A model generated the notes under the pieces. The model was not told where the DNA came from, made no database searches, and worked only from the letters and a program-made list of their open reading frames with translations. Shown piece by piece: positions 14,875 through 28,119 of a DNA stretch of 64,000 nt (within the stretch, counting starts at the first letter, position 1; every line of letters begins with the position of its first letter). The translations under genes were made by a program, and so were the position numbers. Source of the stretch: Setoptus koraiensis (taxonomy: Eukaryota > Arthropoda); assembly GCA_048013815.1 (NCBI GenBank), contig CM106586.1, positions 22,382,001 to 22,446,000 on the forward strand, written 5' to 3'.

Positions 14875-15426
14875 TAACCTACACTTTTGCACGCTTAACA
14901 TGAATTGACTTTCGATCGTGACAATTTCTAGGACGTGAAAATGAAAAACTCTGATAGCCCCAACAACTTCTATCACAGAAAGATGGGTCTGCACGTACAG
15001 CCCCGTAAAGCTTACACTCTTACTTACAATGACTAATATGACAAATAATTCATTATCCGAACTTGAACAATTTGAAAATATTTATGTTTACGTTCTAACT
15101 GACACTTCTCAACGTGTCTTGCTAACAAATATAATTTGTCTCGAGTTCACTTTGACAATGCACCAACAAAGAGAAACACATTACATGGGCAATGAATAAG
15201 ACCCTACATTTGTTTGAAATTTTTTAATTCTTGAACGTTTCTGTTGTCGTTATAACAGTGCTTCTTTTCCACTTATGTAAGCAGCCTTCCCATGAGCGGC
15301 AAATGGTAGCTGCTTAGTAGCCTCGTTGTCCATGGCAACCGTTTCAAATTTTTCATCGTCGGTGACTGCATGAATGAATTACACTCGAGAGTGGCCCCAT
15401 CTCTCTAGGCGTTTTTTACGGCACTC
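14875..15426. promoter_or_regulatory. Tubulin 3' region and TTC8 promoter
   Basis: About 550 bp between two same-strand genes. The distal part holds the X-box described separately. I see no ORF of note. Confidence 0.5.
15325..15339 (+). promoter_or_regulatory. RFX-type X-box upstream of BBS8/TTC8
   Basis: GTTGTC-CAT-GGCAAC: two imperfect inverted half-sites of the RFX X-box (consensus GTNRCC, 0-3 nt, RGYAAC) separated by 3 nt, ending 87 bp before the TTC8 ATG. In animals RFX factors (DAF-19 in C. elegans, where bbs-8 is a classic target) act through X-boxes 50-150 bp upstream of ciliary genes. Position, orientation and target gene all agree. Confidence 0.7.
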
Positions 15427-17337
15427 ATGATGGACAGTGAACCCGAAAGTGTTACAATTTCTATAAAATGTGATCTCATAAGATCAGCAAGATTGTGGAG
15501 GTGTCACGACACTGCGAGAGCTCTGTCTATAATAGATGGAACTTCGAATCGATTGCGCCTCATCATTTCCAAGCTCAAAGAGGGGACACAACTACATGCA
15601 GCTTATCAGTTGCCTAAACAATCTCAGAGAAAATCTCAGGACAGTCTATCACTAGGGCTACAATTGTTGAGTCAACTATGGTTCATCCGGATGAAATGCC
15701 TGACTGATTATAACTACATTGATGAGAGTTTTATATTGAACGAAGATGAGTTTGAGAGTGATACAGAACATATCATGAGTGTCGCCTCTGTGAGTAGGCG
15801 TACAATGGGTCTTGGCACCACGGATGCCAAAGGGATGTCAACATCTCGCCAAACTGCGACTAATCAGGTTTCTCAAGGTAGAAGCACAACAACAAACACT
15901 GGAATGTTGACAGGCAAGAGAGCCTCACATAATTCACGTCAATCTAGCTCGTATCGGCCACTAACAACGGGACTTACGGCGACTCAAACAGCATTCAGTA
16001 GGTCCACGGAGTCATTGATCAAGTACGCTTGTCAAGGTATAATGGCCAAACCTATATTTGATTATTTGTATAGCGTTCAAAAATCCTCAAATAAGTATCC
16101 GGATTTTAGACAATGCTTAGATTACATAACATCCACAGCGACTGCGATAGCTCCAACTAACTCTTTTTCAATGAATGAAGAAGTTCCTGCCTTCGGTAGA
16201 TCCAACATCTCTTCGACAGTTGATGTAAAACAGATGACACCGTTTTGGTTAATGGCCAGTGGTAAATGTTACTACAATCTCAATATGGCTCGTGTGGCTG
16301 AAAGTTACTTCGACATAGCTATCAATACAAACCCGTGGCTCATAGATGCCTACTTGTGGGAGATAAAAGTTTTTCTAAAACTTGGACAGCCTTTAAAGGT
16401 TATTCGTTTGTGCGAAGAAGGATTGAAGTATCATCAAAGCTCGTCGTCAATTCTCATGATATGGCTTGCAAGAACATATTCGTTTATGAACAAACTTTAT
16501 CTCGCCAACGTTACTACTTGGAGCATCCTCAAAAGTAATCCCGTCGATCTAGAGGCTTTAGCGAATGCTGGATACTTTGCTTTTTACAATGATCAAATTG
16601 AGGTTGCCATGAATTGTTTCGAACGAATTCATCAATTATCCATTGTGCATAGTACCTGTTACGAAGAATCCTCGGATAGCAATGTAAACAAAGATGATCA
16701 ATTGATGAGCGGCCATCGACTAAGTGTAATGTCCCCACAACTATTGAACAATCTGGCTCTTTGTTATTTTTATTCAGGATACTTGAATAGATCGATACCA
16801 TTATTTTTGCAGGCTTTTACACACAGTGATAGCAGCGAGACCACGAGTGATATTTGGTACAATGTAAGCTTTGTTTGTTTGCATTCTGGGTTTGAGAAAC
16901 TTGCCACCATTTGTTTGCAACTTTCACTCAAATGTAATCCACAAAATGCACAAGCAAACAATAATTTGGGCGTCCTCAAGTATCGAGATTTTGTTGATTC
17001 CAACATACATTTCAAGTCCGTGATCGAGACTCATGAAAAAAATTATAGATCACCGTCAGATAAAAACGGGAGCCCAATTGATAGCAGCAATCCTAAATCA
17101 ATTAATATCTCGCTCGATAAGGCCGAATCTCATTTCTCACCTGTTTGTGCAGACGATTTCATATTTTATTTGACGCACCCGGAATCCTTGTTTAATCTGG
17201 CTGTAGTGAAAGAGAAAGGAGGCAAATTGTTGGAGGCCAGTAAACTATTGAAGTTGTATCTTCAACAGAATCCTGACAATGAAATAGCAACAAAAATGTT
17301 GAGCAACATCCAATCCATGGTTATGTTTGATGAATAG
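15427..17337 (+). CDS. TTC8: BBS8/TTC8, BBSome subunit
   Basis: 636 aa, single exon (human TTC8 is about 540). An N-terminal segment is followed by a Ser/Thr/Arg-rich linker (about residues 118-190, R-P-x-T-x-G elements as in other BBS8 proteins) and a series of TPR repeats from about 270 to 630 (G-K-C-Y-Y-N-L, L-N-N-L-A-L-C-Y-F-Y, N-N-L-G-V-L). BBS8 is part of the BBSome, which moves membrane proteins into and out of cilia. The repeats diverge from vertebrate sequence and there are extra loops (about 540-570). An X-box upstream supports ciliary expression. In an arthropod this would mean ciliated sensory neurons or sperm. The downstream gene LONP2 converges on it. Confidence 0.85.
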   Translation: MMDSEPESVTISIKCDLIRSARLWRCHDTARALSIIDGTSNRLRLIISKLKEGTQLHAAYQLPKQSQRKSQDSLSLGLQLLSQLWFIRMKCLTDYNYIDESFILNEDEFESDTEHIMSVASVSRRTMGLGTTDAKGMSTSRQTATNQVSQGRSTTTNTGMLTGKRASHNSRQSSSYRPLTTGLTATQTAFSRSTESLIKYACQGIMAKPIFDYLYSVQKSSNKYPDFRQCLDYITSTATAIAPTNSFSMNEEVPAFGRSNISSTVDVKQMTPFWLMASGKCYYNLNMARVAESYFDIAINTNPWLIDAYLWEIKVFLKLGQPLKVIRLCEEGLKYHQSSSSILMIWLARTYSFMNKLYLANVTTWSILKSNPVDLEALANAGYFAFYNDQIEVAMNCFERIHQLSIVHSTCYEESSDSNVNKDDQLMSGHRLSVMSPQLLNNLALCYFYSGYLNRSIPLFLQAFTHSDSSETTSDIWYNVSFVCLHSGFEKLATICLQLSLKCNPQNAQANNNLGVLKYRDFVDSNIHFKSVIETHEKNYRSPSDKNGSPIDSSNPKSINISLDKAESHFSPVCADDFIFYLTHPESLFNLAVVKEKGGKLLEASKLLKLYLQQNPDNEIATKMLSNIQSMVMFDE

Positions 17338-17701
17338 CTGTCGTTGATGTCACTAAAAAAATTAAAATCTTCATCTCGCCTCTAAATTGCCTGCAGTAAG
17401 TTTTAAAAGATTAAGCCTGAACACTCTACATTGGTTGCTCATGACTTGCTAACACCCCAGCTTCCGTTATTTATTGCTCTTCTAGTTTATCTGGGACAGA
17501 AGTTTGAAAGGGGTTGTAAAATGCAATGCTTGGAGATTGTTTATTGCACAAATCGCCGTAGTCACATACCCCATACATATGTCTTGACACATTCATGGTA
17601 ATCAGAAAGTTTAATCAACATTGAAACTGTGCCAATCAAACAGGTATGAAAATCAATGATATAGAAATTTTGTTCGTATTATCCATGCCAATTTTGAATA
17701 A
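17338..17701. other. Convergent 3' region of TTC8 and LONP2
   Basis: 364 bp with no frame of note. It presumably holds both 3' UTRs. Confidence 0.4.
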
Positions 17702-20700
17702 TCATAATTTGCTTGTAATCCTTGGTGCTTGTGTCGTTGTTTGGCCGTGGCTTGTGGTTTTATTTATTTTTGTTAGGCGATTGTCAAATGCTAATTGGAT
17801 CACCTCATCCAAATTGCTTACGAAACTAAATTTGATACTATTCCTAATCTCTAAAGGCAATTCGTCCAGATCAGATTCATTCTTCTTAGGTAATAGAATC
17901 TTCTTGATGCCAGCTCGATGTGCGGCTAAAACTTTGGATTTGACTCCTCCGACTTTTAGAACAAGACCTCGTAACGTTATTTCGCCTGTCATCGCTAGGT
18001 CGGGTGATACGCTAATGTTGGAGAACAAAGACATCAGCGCCACAACGATTGCAACACCCGCTGAGGGCCCGTCTTTTCCAACGGCGCCCGCAGGAAAATG
18101 TATATGAACTGTATTGTTAACTAGATCTTTACCCAAAGTATTTGGCAATTGTTGAGGATAATTTTGGAAGTTGGCCCTGATCCAATTTAGTGCTAGTTTA
18201 GCACTTTCGCGCATAACTGAACCCAACTGCCCAGTGAGCACTAGGCTTTCTTTTGAGGAGCCTTCCATTATCTCGGTTTCAACATACATTATCTCACCAC
18301 CAGCTGATGTCCATGCCATACCGACAGCCACGCCAGGAACTCCTTTACGTGCGCTGCTCTCGTTGTCGTAGACAGGAGGCCCAATGAGTTCTATCAAAGT
18401 TTTAGAATCAACTACAACAGGCAGACCTGTCAAGCTAGCTATCAATTGATTGCGACTAGCAACATTATCACGCTGTTGGAGAGCATCTTTGTTGCTCGGT
18501 GTTGGTTGGACCACAGTCAATTCATTTGCTGAGTTATCAGTTGTTGAAGCTGACATTCCTTGGATTGAATTCATTTGTTGATCTAGCTGCCTAAATTGTT
18601 GAGCAAGGGCGAGATCAGTGGTACTAGCCATCATTTCTAAAACTTTTACTGCCACAACACGACAGACTGAGGCTATTTTGCGCTCAAGATTGCGAACTCC
18701 AGCCTCGCGCGCATATTGGCTGATCAAGGTGTGAATGGCGTCCTCGCGAAACTGAATCATAGCCTCTGTGAGACCATTTTCTCCGACTTGTTTAGGTATT
18801 AAATGTTTTATAGCAATCTGATACTTTTCGTCATGTGTATATCCTGGCACTTGAATTATTTCCATTCTATCAAGAAGAGCGGGCGAGATGTCAGCTAGTG
18901 AATTCGCTGTAGCAATAAACATCACATTGGATAAATTAAAAGGTACGTTGAGATAATGGTCAATAAATGAATGATTTTGTTCTGGATCCAACACCTCCAG
19001 GAGGGCTGCAGCAGGATCCCCATGAACACCTCTGTTCATTTTGTCCACTTCGTCAAGTAAAAAAACGGGGTTGTTGCTTCCGGCTCTATTGAGACCTTGA
19101 ATTATGCGACCCGGCATCGACCCGATATAAGTGCGTCGATGGCCTCGTATGCTTGATTGATCTGATACACCTCCGAGAGATATTCTTTGGAATTTTCTAC
19201 CCAATGATTTGGAAATTGACCGAGCTATAGATGTTTTTCCTGTACCTGGTGGTCCAACAAAAAACAGTATAGGTTGCGTTGAAGTTGAACTGTTTTTGAG
19301 TTTTCGCACTGCTAAATATTGTAATACACGCTCTTTGAGTTTTTCCAAACCATAATGATCATTGTCTAGATCTTTGCGTGACTTTGCTAAATCAATGTGC
19401 TCACGTGTCGATCTGTTCCATGGCAAGTCGGAAATCAACTCTAAATAACTTCGCATCATAGCGTATTCAGGCATATGACTGGGCATACGGCGCAACTTCA
19501 ACAATTCCTGGTTAGTTATTTTACTGACATTTTCAGGTAAATTCGCCAATTTCAAACGTTTCTCCAAAGTGACGTTTTCGTCTATATCAGCATTGTCTAA
19601 AAAGGGATCGGAATCGGGATCGTTCAATCTGTTATTATTGATCGACCGATTGTGAAAATCCGACTGTGATCTATTTACATCTTTCCATAGGCTATCGTCG
19701 GCGTCCTCCTCTAAATCGTCCTCGGAGCTGCCTCTTATACTCTTCCTATGATTTTTGAGCACTTTGAGATTCTCGATTTGTCTCGCTAGTAACGTCATCG
19801 TTTTCTTTATTCTATCCTTGATATTATCTGCGTCTAGAACTGCTAGCCGCTCAGCATGGCTAGCCTGCACTATTGATGCGCAAATATCGCTAAGGTTCTC
19901 TGCTGGAATAGATTGAATGAGTATACGGATATCATTTAGGGTAGCGGACTCCGGACAGATTATTTCCATCAGTTGCCATGCAAGCTCTTTCAAGTCAGTT
20001 AGATGTTCATCGATCTCTTTTTCGGGGCCCTCTTTGCCCATATTCGTCAGACCAAATAGAGTTAACTTTTGACTTTTCTTCGATGCCTGATCACGAGTAG
20101 GACCGAAACGTAAATTCATGGTGTAAACCTCTGCCATTAGGTACGGATGTTCCTGGGTGATTCGCCCTAATTTAATGCGACATACACCGGTGACTGTGAT
20201 GGTGTAGTATGGGGCGCCACTCTGGGTCTCGTTGGGTGAATGTAACTGGACTACAATGCCGGCGGTTCCAATAGGGTGTATGCCATTTGTGTCATGAGTA
20301 GTTTTGATCACATTATCAGACTTGGAAGAAGATTCTGGTACGGTTGTTAGTTGCGTTTTATTGTTGTTGGTATTCGTTAGAACCGAGGGATCTTCGCGAG
20401 GGAAAATACCAATCAACATGTCGTTGTTGGCTGGATTCAAGTGCCTATAGTGGTGTTTGACAATACTGATACTAATTAACAAGGGGGAAAACAGTCGAGA
20501 GACAAGTTAGTTGACATTTTAAAACGAGCAAAGTTTGTCTAGAGGATATATAGAGCATATCAGCGGACCTGAATGAATACTACAAAGCGACTAAGTGCGT
20601 TGAATCGGAGATCGAAACTTACTTTCTGGCTGAGGTAAGAGGTATCTTGATGGTTGCGCCTGGAAAGAGAACCCCGTCCAGCACGAGAATTGGCATATTG

Positions 20701-20759
20701 CTGGGTATGCTCATGTTGAATGGCGGCGGCGGCATTGATTTTGGTGGCTGAATAGTCAT
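17702..20759 (-). CDS. LONP2: LONP2, peroxisomal Lon protease
   Basis: Two exons: 20759-20623 (ATG 20759) and 20471-17702. The 151-bp intron (AGAAA|GTAAGT ... TTAATTAG|TAT) restores S-A-R-N, a conserved Lon2 N-terminal motif. Product 968 aa (human 852). Order: Lon substrate-binding N-domain, helical region, AAA+ module with Walker A GPPGTGKT (about 452-459) and Walker B (FLLDEVD), then the protease domain with catalytic S849 (DGPSAG) and K890 (VGGVK). The C-terminus is S-K-L, the canonical PTS1, so it acts in the peroxisome matrix, where Lon2 degrades or refolds oxidised and misfolded proteins. Extra length comes from acidic and polar inserts (about 290-345 and 665-725). A piece of this gene is copied at 9432-9558. 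Confidence 0.95.
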
Positions 20760-23725
20760 GTCGACCACAGTTTTTGACGAAGATTGGTCAGAAATTGTTG
20801 TTCAAAATATCCTCTTGATAAAATTATCTGGAGAAAGAGTATTGTTGACCACGAAATAATAAGTTCGAGCTGAGGTTGAGATATCTGGGAGCCGTTCTTA
20901 TCGGATTTAACAGTTCTACTAGTGAACTAAAACAAAAAGGCAATTCCTGTATTCCTATATTTGAGCTTTTACACTCTTACCAAGTCGTGAGAGCGATGTC
21001 ATGAACCAGATGTTTATTAGTTAGTTGAACCTTAATTGGAATTGTCCTGAGAAACCACCTGTTATAGTATGGTAGCTGTGTGATTGTTGTGACTAATTTG
21101 TCCTCAGAATAATGAAGATATTGCACAATATCGTCAAGATTTATTAGGACAACAGACTAACTGTCTGCTAATTAGGTAATAGGCATCCGTTGTAGGCAAT
21201 TACATTTATATAATAGGCGAATGCGCCGCGGTTGTAGAATTCTGGATTTTTCGAACAGCTGAAGTTGTTTTTTTTTTCATTCATTTACTAGTCTCGCAAA
21301 TAATGAACGCAGGTATATCAGTTGTATATCGGCCGGTTATGAATATTGATACCTGGTCCAAGAAGGCTATGGTGTATTTTACAGCATCTAGCATAGATTA
21401 CTACTATCACAGGGACTAACAATATTGTTATAAAATAAACACACAAACACTAAAATATATTTTTATATATATTTGTCAAATTTTTCTTGTTAGGAAAAGT
21501 TGAAGAAAAACACAGTTGATCGGTTTGGTTGGTTCGGGTCATTCCATCAATCTACGTGTATATCTAAACATAGATTGTAATAACTGGCTGTTGCGTCGTT
21601 GTTGTGCTCTGGTGATAAACTTGCTTTAAAAGAACTTGTTAAAAATCAACCTGTGTCTCCATTCTAGTATGGCTTGGTAATTGCCTATGCTTCTCTCTCT
21701 CTCTCTTTCTCTCTCACTCACACTGAATGCCATTGAAGTTGATAATTATAGCTTGGATATTTTCAGCAGAAATCACTTGTTGGACGAATAACAAAAGCAA
21801 GAGTTGGACTCGTTGTTAGAGTAGGTCTGCAAGATAACCACAATCACTTACTAACGCTCGTCAGTTACCAAGAATTCGCTCTTAATGGCCACTCGCTAGA
21901 TTAGACAGAGCATTACATGAAAACAACAATGTAATCATGGCCATCCGGCCGAACGTTTGTGTCGTCGTTATTATCAATTCAGCTACCTCTACGCTTCGGC
22001 AAGACAAAGTTGAACTTGTTATGAGCTACGGTCAATATTCTCTGTGTTTTCGCCTCTGTCGTCGTTGTTGTTTGTTTTCTACATTAAACATTTCTATCGG
22101 ATCTATCTATCATGGATTTAAAATAGTAAGCAAGTAAGCTGAGAATATGCGCTGTAGATGACGATATTGGCAAACAGAAACATCATGTATTCTTGTGCTC
22201 CGAGAAGCAGTAACTTCACTGCATTCCCTGTCGCCATCTCACTCTTTTCGACACTCTTGTAAGTCTTTGAAGCTTCTCATTGAAGTTCAAGCTATTTTTG
22301 ATGGTATATTACGACACAAACTTTAGCTATTGAAATCAACTTTACTTGGAGAGTACGCTAACTAAGTTTGTGATTACCGGCGAGATTGTGGAAGGAGAAT
22401 GTATGTTTTTGTCAGAAGATCAAGGAAGTAACTGAATGTAAATACTGATGAGAGTACCTGACTTTATCTAGAGGCACTAGATTCACACAAGATCACCATC
22501 CTTTTGCGGCTACATACACGGAAGATCACGGCATCATGATTATGTTATCTGATGAGACCTGTTTTGCATGCTTGGAGTTGTTATTGCTGCAAGTATCTAT
22601 TTAATGGATACTATTCGTCAGTTTCAAACCTGATTTATCTGAACGAATCCTAAGCTTTTTGTTCGCTAGTTTAGTCCGTTAATTATGATGATGTTGCTTC
22701 CACAATACTTGAAACTGCACTTGGGCCACGTCCTAAGATGAATGTCAGATTTTATTGCAGTTTTGTAGCAGTATCCCAATAGAAGAAACATACGGTGTAA
22801 TGAGGTAGCTAAATTCAGGAACTTACTAGTTTTTTGTAGTAAAAACACAACCTGCAGAAACACATCATTTTAGATTTAGATGATGGAAAAAGGTGAACGC
22901 AACTTTTCACTGACAACCAAGAAGCAGTTCAGGATGAATAGCTTTTGTTCATATTATAATTTGGTTTTCTAAAGATAGCTATAGATTACTCTGAATTACT
23001 CTCTAGAAACGTCCACTCGCACCACAAGTCTCATGGATCAAACACTGGAGGGTGTATCCTCACCCTTCAATTGTTGTCAAACAGTTGCCTATAAACCACG
23101 AAGAGTATATTACTAGTTGATTAAAACTAAAGTAATCAGAAAGTAGACACTACGTAACCTGCCCGTGGATTTTATCGTCTAATTAGCGATTGTCCAACAA
23201 CTTGTTGATTGTCTATCTGGACAATAGATCGACCTGACCGGTTAGTTGATATTGGCTCATCAGAGTAGATTTCGCACTTACTTTTCTTCATAGAAATACC
23301 AATTAGTTGACCAACCATTAATGCCATGCACCACACACCAGTGTTTGGTTTTGTGACAGACATGTCTGCTAAACATGTTTATCTATCGTGTCCTAAATGA
23401 ACCGCCGATACTAACGAGTCATGACAGAGTTCTATCTCAATGGATAATAGCAGAGCTGCGAATGTCCTTCAAGGTCGCACAAAAAGTGACCATTGATCAC
23501 GTCCGTAGCATCTGCAGCAAATGCACATCTATTCCAATAGGTGTGTAACAGGTGAGAGAAGTTTGTGTGGATCATATGATTCTTATTGTGCTAACTTGAA
23601 TCTGTAAAAATACAGTTTTGCAGGATTGCTAGTGCAAAGTGCCATCAAAGATCAAACATCATCATATCACAATCGAACGACTTTCTATATATGAGTTGCG
23701 TATTTCTTTTATTTAGGTGTTGATC
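20760..23725. other. Divergent intergenic region LONP2 / PKD-like
   Basis: About 3 kb with no gene. A CT-rich run (about 21690-21718) and small frames without coding character are present. A good acceptor (TTTCTTTTATTTAG ending 23716), 9 bp before the PKD-like ATG, implies an upstream 5' UTR exon somewhere here. Confidence 0.45.
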
Positions 23726-24538
23726 ATGACATCATCTAGTGGTAGTGATTCTAAAATTGACATTCAAACAACAAATAAGTTATTGTATGCATTCAAAAAA
23801 TTTGCCTCCAGAGCCAACCCAGTACAGCAAGCTGAAAGTTTCCTGGACAACATTATAAATGGTAATAATAATTGTAGCAATGAACAATTATCGTTTAATC
23901 TCAAGATAGGTCAATTTGAAAAAAAGATTACCGCAGATCCGTCAGATTTATCTCTAGGAGACATCAGATCATTGGCAAGTGATTTCATCAAAGAGCTCTA
24001 TCCGGGGCGTAATTTTCCAAACATTGAGAGTAAACTCTTTTTTAGCATAGATAAACCAAATGATAGATGTTTGAAACAATTTAATGCCATCAGTGATATA
24101 ACACAAGACTCGTATCTTATAATTGACCTAAGCAAGTTAGGTCTGCCGGATGTCAATGACCCTTTCCATTCTAAACACGATCTCGATTGGAACACATATT
24201 CATCTCCGACAAACTGTGACTTATGCTCAAAATTATTAATAGGTTACGTAATATGTAGACAAGGAAAACAGTGCAAAAGATGCAAAAGAAATTATCATGA
24301 AGATTGCTCAACTAAATTATCAAACGATTGGTGCGTTCCTCCCCACTTACTTCAGATAGGAGATCAGACGAAAACCTCCTCGAGCGATAACACACCCAAT
24401 TTCATGGATATAGTCAAAAAAGGTATCGTGAACACCTCAAAATTTCTTGGCGGAATCTCGGATGAGTCAGACGAAGACTCTGAGGAAGTGGACACTCATA
24501 TAACAGGCCGTCTGACAAGCTTATCTAACAAGCCATAA
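23726..24538 (+). CDS. Kinase-less PKD-like protein: ubiquitin-like domain plus C1 domain
   Basis: 270 aa from ATG 23726 to TAA 24538. An acceptor at 23716 puts a spliced leader exon upstream. Residues about 53-138 (L-S-F-N-L-K-I-G-Q ... L-I-I-D-L-S) match the N-terminal ubiquitin-like dimerisation domain of protein kinase D, including its usual opening F-x-L-x-I-G. A C1 zinc finger follows (about 152-205: H-x12-C-x2-C-x15-C-x2-C-x4-H-x2-C-x8-C) with the PKD-like G-Y-V-x-R-Q-G-K-Q-C. PKD C1 domains bind diacylglycerol at membranes. The second C1, PH and kinase domains are absent; the frame ends in an acidic tail (DESDEDSEEVD). PKN starts 138 bp away on the other strand, so no kinase exons fit downstream. 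It may act as a diacylglycerol-binding scaffold or antagonist of full PKD; that is inference. Confidence 0.75.
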   Translation: MTSSSGSDSKIDIQTTNKLLYAFKKFASRANPVQQAESFLDNIINGNNNCSNEQLSFNLKIGQFEKKITADPSDLSLGDIRSLASDFIKELYPGRNFPNIESKLFFSIDKPNDRCLKQFNAISDITQDSYLIIDLSKLGLPDVNDPFHSKHDLDWNTYSSPTNCDLCSKLLIGYVICRQGKQCKRCKRNYHEDCSTKLSNDWCVPPHLLQIGDQTKTSSSDNTPNFMDIVKKGIVNTSKFLGGISDESDEDSEEVDTHITGRLTSLSNKP

Positions 24539-24676
24539 AAATTTCGGATCGACCAATGTCAAACAAATCACTATTTTTCTGTAGTGAATTGAAGTAAAAT
24601 TGAGAAACAATATTTGCAGTCTAGTAGATTTAAGATATATATCGAACATGTATAATTGCTCACAAATGTCTACTAT

Positions 24677-28119
<3,443 letters not shown>

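Noticed and set aside
17646-18107. 153-codon plus frame inside LONP2
   Set aside because: Antisense shadow of a well-supported protein-coding exon.
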